NCBI GenBank assembly: GCA_030141585.1
Contig: JAQIFP010000076.1
Span: 1-28,568, forward strand
Origin: Ophryocystis elektroscirrha
Lineage: Eukaryota; Apicomplexa; Conoidasida; Neogregarinorida; Ophryocystidae
Direction: 5' to 3'
Length of the DNA: 28,568 nucleotides
The translations under genes were made by a program, and so were the position numbers. The notes under the pieces were generated by a model that searched no databases, was not told the DNA's origin, and worked only from the letters and a program-made list of their open reading frames with translations. Positions 22,401 to 28,568 of this stretch are shown in pieces; positions within the stretch are counted from its first letter, which is position 1; each line of letters starts with the position of its first letter.

Positions 22401-24369
22401 CAAGCACATTCAATTCTTTTTTGTGCTATAGATCTTGAATTTATGTTATTTGTAAAAACTAATCATTTAAAATTATCAAAATCTTGGTTTCATATATTAC
22501 TTTTATTCACAACTAAAGCATGCAATGACTAGCTACGAGTTTAAAATATTTTATTGAATTCAACATTTTTAAATATAATAAAAATAATCTAAGACGGGTG
22601 ATACATTTATTTAATTAATTTCTTATCATGCTTAAATAAATCGACACATTTAAGTTAATTATTGCACTCAAATACTATACAAATCTTTATTTAGGAAGAT
22701 TTAACTTTGTCTTGTATATCTTCAACTACGCCTTTCCGAAAAGCTTTGCAGCAAACTTTATTGAAATATTTAGTATCAAATGAAAGTTTTGATTTCAGTG
22801 AATTTTTACTTGAAAACGCTACTGACACCAAAGAAATAATAATTGATCAAAAAATAAACAAAGCTTCAAAAAAAGACTCTTTTGAAGTTGTTTCTAATGA
22901 AGTTCCTGTAAAAAAAGAACTCCAAGAAGAAGAATCTAAAGCATTAGGTGGAGAATTCAAAAGAATAACTCGGAAAAAATCGCTGCTGGAAGCTCATTTG
23001 AAAAATCAACAAACATCAATTACTAGTCTTAGAAAGAATGAAACGAACACCAATAAAACAAGTTACTGCAAGAATGAAAGTAGTTCAGAGATCTTAAACA
23101 AAAGAATTGACGTTGAAATGAACCTCAGTCTTTTTTCTAGCAGTGATAATCCGGAAACAATGATTCTTAATGCAAACGAAAAAGATGAAGAACAGAAAAG
23201 AAACAAAGATATAGGATATAAAAAAATAAAATACTACTCAGAGTAAGCGCACAAATTAATTAAAACTCCCTACCTATAAAGTATTTATGATCAATTTAGT
23301 TGCATTAAAAAAGACTGTTATAATTACTTGTATACGTCCAAATCATACGTGCATAAAAATACACATATATCATGTTAGTGGTGTATAATTAAAGTTAAAT
23401 CTAATTTAGTTCCTTTGAGAACCACCCTGCAGTAATATACAACACATGTGTTCTTTTAAAGTCATTAGTAATGTAAAATGTAATATAATTTAATGGCTTA
23501 CAAAGTTTTGATACTGTTTAATTACATGCTACTTAGATAATTAGTAGAAACATTAATTTTCTTAGGAAACACATTTTAACAAGAGCAGCAAAAAATACTT
23601 CAAAGAAACCTCTCATATTTGATAATGATGACATAGCACGCATGGTAATAAATTTAATCTAAATAGTCTTAGTATCCTTGAATACAGTTTATTTATATGC
23701 ATATGTGAGTATATACATACTCATATATACATTTGTTATTCAAATGCATATAGTATATGTATTTATTATGATGCAAATATGAAGCTTAGAATAATTATTT
23801 AATATTATTATAAACTTCATTAACTTGATAATAAATATTTACAATACGCAACTATAAGTGATGCGTACAAACGTTAAAGTGATTTTTGAAAACAATTTAT
23901 GCTAGTAAATTATATGGTTTAACAAAACTATTTCCTTTAGGAAAAATACCATGATTATATTTTAGAAGACTTCTCTATTTGCGAAATTCTAGTCTTAGTT
24001 GCTATGTGGCGCTTATATAATAAAAGTATTAGGGAACCAAAATTTATTGAGATTATGGAAGAAATCGCTGTAATAAGACGTGACAAATCAGATTGTATGT
24101 TTGATGATAATCAAGAGGTATATAAATGCAAAATAATGCGTCTTTAGATATATTTGTATGTCCTTGATAGACTCGTTGAATTTGAATTTCTCATACATAC
24201 ACCGTATATATCGCCTACATATTTGAGTGATTACGATACATTTGAATATATATATGTTGAAAGGTATATATTATATGAGTCAATAAATCTTTATGATAGA
24301 TTTCGTAATGTTATTGCTAAACTAAATCTCCCTACGTTTCTTCAATCAGCAATTAAATCAACTATTTAA
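19497..24369 (+). CDS. ORC4: Origin recognition complex subunit 4-like protein, 7 exons, 995 aa
   Basis: Exons: 19497-19613, 19647-19761, 20341-22070, 22695-23242, 23566-23644, 23941-24117, 24148-24369; all phases close. ORC4 is an AAA+-related subunit of the complex that marks replication origins. The diagnostic block is SKQTLLYSLFNL, then INVAVICCTPQADI and FEKRIRSRFGFNAIY (about residues 568-615), which follows the ORC4 order of QTLLYNLFD, VAVIGLT, LEKRVxSRF. The helical C-terminus (EILVLVAMWRLYNK, then VLDRLVEFEFLI) fits the ORC4 winged-helix region. The Walker A position (about 195-207) reads VLIGMETHDSLD, with no GKT. The Walker B position (about 545) reads LILPSMEKL, where DE is expected, so ATP binding looks lost. 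Residues of about 237-435 are a Thr/Pro/Lys insert with TPRKKV repeats, and exon 4 is a Lys/Glu/Ser-rich linker. Twice the usual ORC4 size. The exon 2-3 junction, across 579 nt, is the least sure. Confidence 0.8.
20875..21180 (+). repeat. 36-nt coding tandem repeat (TPPTTPRKKVSE) in the ORC4-like gene
   Basis: Eight TPRKKV units follow each other at 36-nt spacing, the first two ending LK and the rest SE, and a ninth degrades to TPRNSD. The repeats are nearly identical at DNA level, with small differences such as CGA/CGG for Arg, so they look recently expanded. Each unit carries T-P-R-K, which matches the full S/T-P-x-K/R consensus of cyclin-dependent kinases. Related but diverged TP motifs flank the array on both sides (20820-21415). 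Confidence 0.9.
22071..22694 (+). other. Intron 3 of the ORC4-like gene
   Basis: This 624-nt AT-rich interval runs from donor CAG|GTAAAA to acceptor TTTAG. No exon-like segment in a usable phase was found inside, and the flanking exons join in phase 0. Confidence 0.6.
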
Positions 24370-24373
24370 AAAA

Positions 24374-24446
24374 TGCCGTGACTCGGGATCGAACCAAGGA
24401 CCTTTAGATCTTCAGTCTAACGCTCTCCCAACTGAGCTACCACGGC
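24374..24446 (-). tRNA. tRNA-Phe, anticodon GAA
   Basis: The reverse complement folds as a standard 73-nt cloverleaf: acceptor GCCGTGG opening with AGCTCAGTTGGGAGAGC in the D arm, anticodon stem around ACTGAAGATCT (anticodon GAA), variable loop AGGTC, T arm with GGTTCGATCCC, and discriminator A. The acceptor stem pairs fully apart from one wobble or mismatch. The six-T polymerase III terminator on the minus strand is the A-run 24368-24373, which overlaps the stop codon of the ORC4-like gene. No intron, no encoded CCA. Confidence 0.96.
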
Positions 24447-24686
24447 CTTATGATGTTGCAAGTTATAGATACACATACATGAGTTTTTGTGTGCATTCAC
24501 TATTGTTAATTATCATTAAATTTAAACTTAAATTTTTGAATAATTTCTATTAATTAAATATACTAGATAACTTTTATATAATTGTAATTTTATGTAATTT
24601 AAGAAAAATTCAATTTAGTGATTTTTTTTTCAAAAATTTAGCACCCGCGCGTATAATGTTTTAATGTAGTTTTAAAAGTTACATGT
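24447..24686. other. Intergenic region upstream of the BT1 transporter
   Basis: This 240-base AT-rich stretch holds the 5' flank of tRNA-Phe (minus) and the presumed promoter of the transporter (plus). A GC-rich spot (CACCCGCGCG, near 24642) stands out in otherwise AT-rich DNA. No other feature is seen. Confidence 0.45.
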
Positions 24687-27064
24687 ATGGTGGCTGACGT
24701 AAAAAATACCAATGATTATCAAGTTACTGATGAATTAACTAATGAAAACGAAGATTCTGTTGTTCATGAAACAGATTTCTATTCCCACGTCGTGCTTTCA
24801 ATGGTAAGTAAAATAAAATAACTTTTATCTCAGACTGCATTATCCGGTATAATTTGTATGCTATGATTACTTGATTATCAGAAGGTTTAAGCCACTTGGC
24901 AACACTTGCTATAACTTATTTATTCAAAGTGATAAATTTAGCTAATAAAAATTTTATATTCAGGACGATTTAAAGTAAACAAAATTTATAGATAAATCTT
25001 TAATCCTGCAGCCTCTCACCTTCACAAATTTCTCTACTATTAATAGCCTCTGCATTCCCATGGTTTTTGAAACCGTTGTTTGGTAGGAATATATATCCAA
25101 TTATTATTATTGTCCCTTCTTAGCTTTTTATAGTGATTCTTACACACTGTTCAGTAATCAAAAATATATTTGTTTAGCAGCACAATATAGATATGCGAAG
25201 AAAACCGTATTTGATATTTTTTTCAATAATGCAATCATTGGGGTTTATCTTGCTAGCCTTTGGAGTCAAGGACATCTTAGGAGCAGTTCTTTCTTTGTTC
25301 ATTGTTTCTTTTAGTGCTTCTTTTTCTAGCGCTATATCAGAGGTATAACTGAAAAATCTTCAAAAATTGATTACAGGCTTTGTTAGTAGAGTTGACTAGT
25401 GGTACACGTCAAGAAGCTGCTAATTTAATTTCTCGGTACACAACTTTAAAGGTATTAAACTAAATTTACTTCAAACTTTTCAAAAGGCTACAGGATCGTT
25501 TATTGTGGCCTATTTATCTGGATATCTCATCGAGGTATATATATAACAAAAAATATCTATGTAGTACTAGACATGTATAAATTCATAATCTAGTTAAAAC
25601 AAATATGTTTAGATACACTATATCATAATTAATACTTTTATTTATCGTTTTTATAATGGAATATACGTTCATTTATTCTTTAGGCATTTTCCAAGCAATT
25701 AGTATTTCTGATTACAGCGATTTTTCCCTTGATGATAACGGGAGCGGCAATATTTATGGTTGATGTTAAACCTGTAACGACTAACTTATTATATTACTTG
25801 ATATATCTAGCCAAATACTTGCAATGTGAATCAACAACTTCTCTTACTCTCTCAATTCTTGAAACAGCGAATTATATGGGGTCCATGTATATTTATATTA
25901 GCATTCATGTACGTTTTCGCTATTATGTTTATAACTTATTGTAGAAGCGGACCGGATTATGATGATGCTTTGTTTTTCTACTATACAAATGTATTAGGAC
26001 TCAATCCAACATTCATGGGAACACTAAGATTTACATATAGCTTTGCTGCAATTCTAAGCGCTATATTGTATCAAATTTTTCTTAGCTCAAAATCTTACAG
26101 AAAAGTAACTTTAATAATAATAAGTCACAATATATATATATATAAGCTAGACAAACATGCACATAGTGCAGTATATAAATAGTAAAAAGTCTGTTATACA
26201 TTTAATAATTACTAGGTTAATTATTGTTTTATCTTTGTAGGTTTTGTTTACAAGTATATTAATTTCACTTCCAATTTATTTATGTACGTAATTTTAAAAA
26301 ATTTGTATCTGCCATGTAGCTCCAATAATCTTAGTCACTGGTTTAAATCTTAAATTGGGCATAAACGGTTACTTATAGTATTTGTTGAAAAAATATTCTA
26401 GATAAAATTTTTGTGTTAAGTGGGGGATTTCTAAATGAAGCTGTCGCTGAAGTATGAAAATAATGTCTTCATTATAAATTCAGATTCAGCAAATGCCTTT
26501 ATTGATATTAACGTCTTGTATATCTCCTAAAGGCTTAGAAGGATCTGCTTTTAGTATAATGTCAACGGTTAGAAATCTGGGTTCAGCTGTATCCAGAGCA
26601 ACGTCTGCGGTTGCTATGAATTGTAATAGTTGACTTTCAGTTCAGTTACATATATACATATATAAATATATACATATATACATAAATACATATTTAAGTA
26701 TATATTTATATTTACATATTTCCGTATATATATATATATATGTATATACAAATTTACATATATACATATATACATATATACCTATATATAAATATATATA
26801 TATATATGTGAATTAAGCATTGATATATTAGGTTTGGATATCACAGCTCATAACTTCAAAAACTTAGTATTATATATTTGGATTTGTGGATTATTTAATT
26901 TGCTGCCTTTTTCGTTTATATCTTTTGTAATGATATGTTAATTAATCTATCAATAGATACCAACGGACAAAGATATACATGAAGCATCTAAGAACAAAGA
27001 TATTTATGCTCAAGAAATACTTCCACCAGTTGCACCAAGAAAAGCTTTGAGAGTTATTGATTAG
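24687..27064 (+). CDS. Folate/biopterin transporter (BT1) family protein, 15 exons, 456 aa
   Basis: Exons: 24687-24803, 24964-24974, 25012-25082, 25124-25153, 25191-25342, 25377-25451, 25487-25534, 25684-25773, 25811-26104, 26241-26283, 26320-26367, 26402-26451, 26484-26622, 26832-26926, 26957-27064. All phases close at 456 aa. The hydrophilic acidic N-terminus is followed by about 10-12 hydrophobic segments. BT1 hallmarks: LSPSQISLLLIASAFPWFLKPLFG, then a YSDSYTLF turn, RRKPYLIF, a repeated-membrane stretch with ALLVELTSGTRQEAA, and FFYYTNVLGLNPTFMG. This family moves folates, pteridines or other small anions; apicomplexan members (FT1/FT2 of Plasmodium) are known, but the substrate here is not shown. 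Eleven of 14 introns are 30-41 nt, and exon 2 is only 11 nt. It ends 8 bp from the opposing ESCRT-III gene. Confidence 0.9.
26623..26831 (+). repeat. TA/TACATA repeats in BT1 intron 13
   Basis: Most of this 209-nt intron is a mixture of TATACATA and TATATA units, with short palindromic runs. It is much longer than the other introns of the gene, so expansion of the repeat probably enlarged a formerly short intron. Confidence 0.65.
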
Positions 27065-27072
27065 ACGTTTTT

Positions 27073-28147
27073 TCATACAAATTTTTGGGAACACTTGAAA
27101 CTGCAAGAATTTTGTGTAATTTTATAATTACGTTTTGTAAAAAAATCTTCCAATTCCGTATCTTTATCATATACTTGAGCATTAGAATATCCTGTTGATT
27201 CCATGAGCCCTTTCAGTTCTTCCTCAATATCAGAATCATTGTCATTTAAAGCCTAATACATGTTATAAGATTTTTAATTACAAATCCAGTTGATAACGCA
27301 TTTTGAAATACTTCATTCTTTTCTTGTAAAGCGCGAACCTCAGGTATAGTTTTCTAATAAAAATCAAACAAAATGTAAATATATGATGTTATGTTCATAT
27401 ATCATAATATAAAATAAAATATTCTTTTCCTATATATAAAATATTACTATACAAATGTACATATAAATCTGTATATCTATGTATATATATAAATATGTAT
27501 ATTTAAAATATATACATATATAGATGTGTATGTATATATGTATACATATATATATATATTTTTTTTTTTATGTATATATTAAGATGTATATATGCATATA
27601 TATTAAATTAGACTTAATTACAATAAAGTAAGGATTTTTTATTACATTAAACTCTTTTTGAATAGTTTCCAACTGTTTACTGTATTCTTTGGCAGCCTGA
27701 CATTCTGTTTTTAAACTTTTGGCGACAAGCATGTTAGTCTCTAAAGTAGAGAGAGTAGATTGAACATTTATAATGCTTGCTGATTGGTCTGTGTATCAAA
27801 TCAATACACAACATTTATCACTTGTCAAACTAGTCGAATATTTCTGCAGCAGCCTTTTTTGATTCAGTAAAGTAGTAGCTATACGCTTGTTTTCAGCTAC
27901 ATTGATTCCACTCTTTAGTTTCTCAACTACAACTAATAGCTTTTTATCAATGTTTTCGATTTGATCAGTAAGGTTATTTATTTTAATTTGAAGAGCATCT
28001 TGAACTTCATCGATTTTAGGAGGAGGTGGCGAGGGTTTATCAATGCCAAAAAATCTGTATTTATGCGAAATATATATGTAAAAGTTAAGGTTAACTATTT
28101 GTATATATACGAATATGCATAAATTGTCATTTTTACCTCCTAAACAT
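27073..28147 (-). CDS. ESCRT-III subunit, CHMP5/Vps60-like, 5 exons, 212 aa
   Basis: Exons on the minus strand: 28147-28137 (11 nt), 28054-27822, 27788-27646, 27353-27282, 27252-27073, stop TGA. Phases close at 212 aa, against about 219 for human CHMP5. ESCRT-III subunits polymerise on membranes and drive fission in multivesicular-body formation, cytokinesis and repair; CHMP5/Vps60 helps recruit the regulator LIP5/Vta1 of the Vps4 ATPase. Seen: MFRRFFGIDKPSPPPPKIDE at the N-terminus, the same layout as the FGK..PPP start of CHMP5, then long charged helices (ENIDKKLLVVVEKLK, LLNQKRLLQKY), a helix with ECQAAKEYSKQLETI, and an acidic tail DNDSDIEEELKGLM. The last 45 residues are polar and end in a Cys-containing segment with no clear MIM motif. 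CHMP5 is favoured over Snf7 by the PPPP start, but subfamily is not certain. Confidence 0.82.
27354..27645 (-). repeat. TA-rich intron of the ESCRT-III gene
   Basis: This 292-nt intron between exons 3 and 4 is largely TATATA, GTATATAT and ATACATAT blocks (about 27450-27605), with an internal T-run. Confidence 0.6.
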
Positions 28148-28297
28148 AGTTTATAATTGAGTAAATTCCATATATTGTACTACTAGTATAATATTATAGG
28201 TCTAATCATATTTTAATTTTTTTTTTTTTTTTATTTAACCATTAATAAAAAAAATGTTACAGTAGAAAAGAGTAATTTTATTAAATAAAATGGTAAC
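28148..28297. other. Tandem intergenic region upstream of the ESCRT-III gene
   Basis: 150 bases of AT-rich sequence with a T-run (about 28217-28232) separate the start of the ESCRT-III gene from the stop of the next minus-strand gene. No gene is seen. Confidence 0.45.
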
Positions 28298-28455
28298 TTA
28301 TATATATAAAGGTGCCCAAACGGTTCTTAATTGATCCATCTCAGAAGTTACACTTTGCTTTATCGTACTTTTGATAACAGGATTTTCTAATGCGGCAACT
28401 ACGCGTTCTTTATCATTGAGTTGTTTATTCAAAGCTTTTTCGTCTTGGTGACTTT
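28298..28455 (-). CDS. 3'-terminal exon of an unrecognised protein, continues past the right edge
   Basis: The exon starts after acceptor TTAG (28456-28457) with two leftover bases and runs 52 codons to TAA at 28298. It encodes a charged helical segment (SHQDEKALNKQLNDKERVV) and then ENPVIKSTIKQSVTSEMD, ending QLRTVWAPLYI. It looks like the C-terminus of a coiled-coil or helical protein. The rest of the gene lies beyond 28568, across the (TA)n run at 28540-28568. No family assigned. Confidence 0.6.
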
Positions 28456-28535
28456 CTAAGCAAATTAAAATATATAATATTATGTATATATATAACAAAA
28501 TTATTATTAAATCACAAAATATTATTTATTACAAG

Positions 28536-28539
<4 letters not shown>

Positions 28540-28568
<29 letters not shown>
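28540..28568. repeat. (TA)n microsatellite at the window edge
   Basis: An uninterrupted alternating AT run reaches the last base of the window, so its true length is unknown. It probably lies in an intron of the partial minus-strand gene. Confidence 0.85.

Noticed and set aside
25729..25944. BT1 region as a short separate protein
   Set aside because: It is a read-through of a 37-nt intron; splicing at 25773/25811 gives the conserved transporter frame.
1..28568. A gene cluster acting as one dedicated system (defence, biosynthesis or mobile element)
   Set aside because: The genes are unrelated eukaryotic functions on both strands; I see no transposase, integrase, terminal repeats or pathway grouping.

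Overview
The window looks like nuclear DNA of an apicomplexan protist. It is very AT-rich and full of (TA)n runs. Genes are cut by many very short GT-AG introns, mostly 29-41 nt. It also carries a plasmepsin IX/X-type (ASP3-type) aspartyl protease and a BT1 folate/biopterin-type transporter, both typical of apicomplexans. Genus cannot be decided from sequence alone. Stop codons TAA, TAG and TGA all end genes, so the code is standard.

Layout. 359-1059 (-): small unrecognised protein, divergent from 1148-3732 (+), the PP4 phosphatase catalytic subunit in 8 exons. 3877-7558 (-): unrecognised, mostly helical 613-aa protein in 10 exons. 7699-10081 (-): aspartyl protease in 15 exons. 10319-11650 (-): UNC93/DUF895-like major-facilitator protein, with no introns. 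11921-11992 (+): tRNA-Val(UAC). 12230-13918 (+): Ser/Asn-rich protein of unknown function. 14081-18403 (+): Xaa-Pro aminopeptidase P, at least 12 exons, first exon unresolved. 18699-19430 (-): small membrane protein with a signal peptide, 66 bp head-to-head with 19497-24369 (+), an ORC4-like origin recognition subunit in 7 exons. 24374-24446 (-): tRNA-Phe(GAA). 24687-27064 (+): BT1 transporter in 15 exons. 27073-28147 (-): ESCRT-III subunit of the CHMP5/Vps60 type. 28298-28455 (-): last exon of a gene that runs off the right edge.

I rebuilt the gene models by hand, joining exons by splice site, reading phase and family conservation. In most multi-exon genes every junction closes in phase. The exception is the 5' end of the aminopeptidase.

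The genes are mostly unrelated housekeeping or parasite functions (phosphatase, protease, peptidase, replication, transport, membrane remodelling), not one pathway. The most unusual items are: the ORC4-like protein, which seems to have lost both Walker motifs and carries a 12-residue tandem repeat of CDK-type sites; the intronless UNC93-like gene among intron-dense neighbours; the very short introns and 11-17 nt exons; and three conserved-looking genes I could not name.
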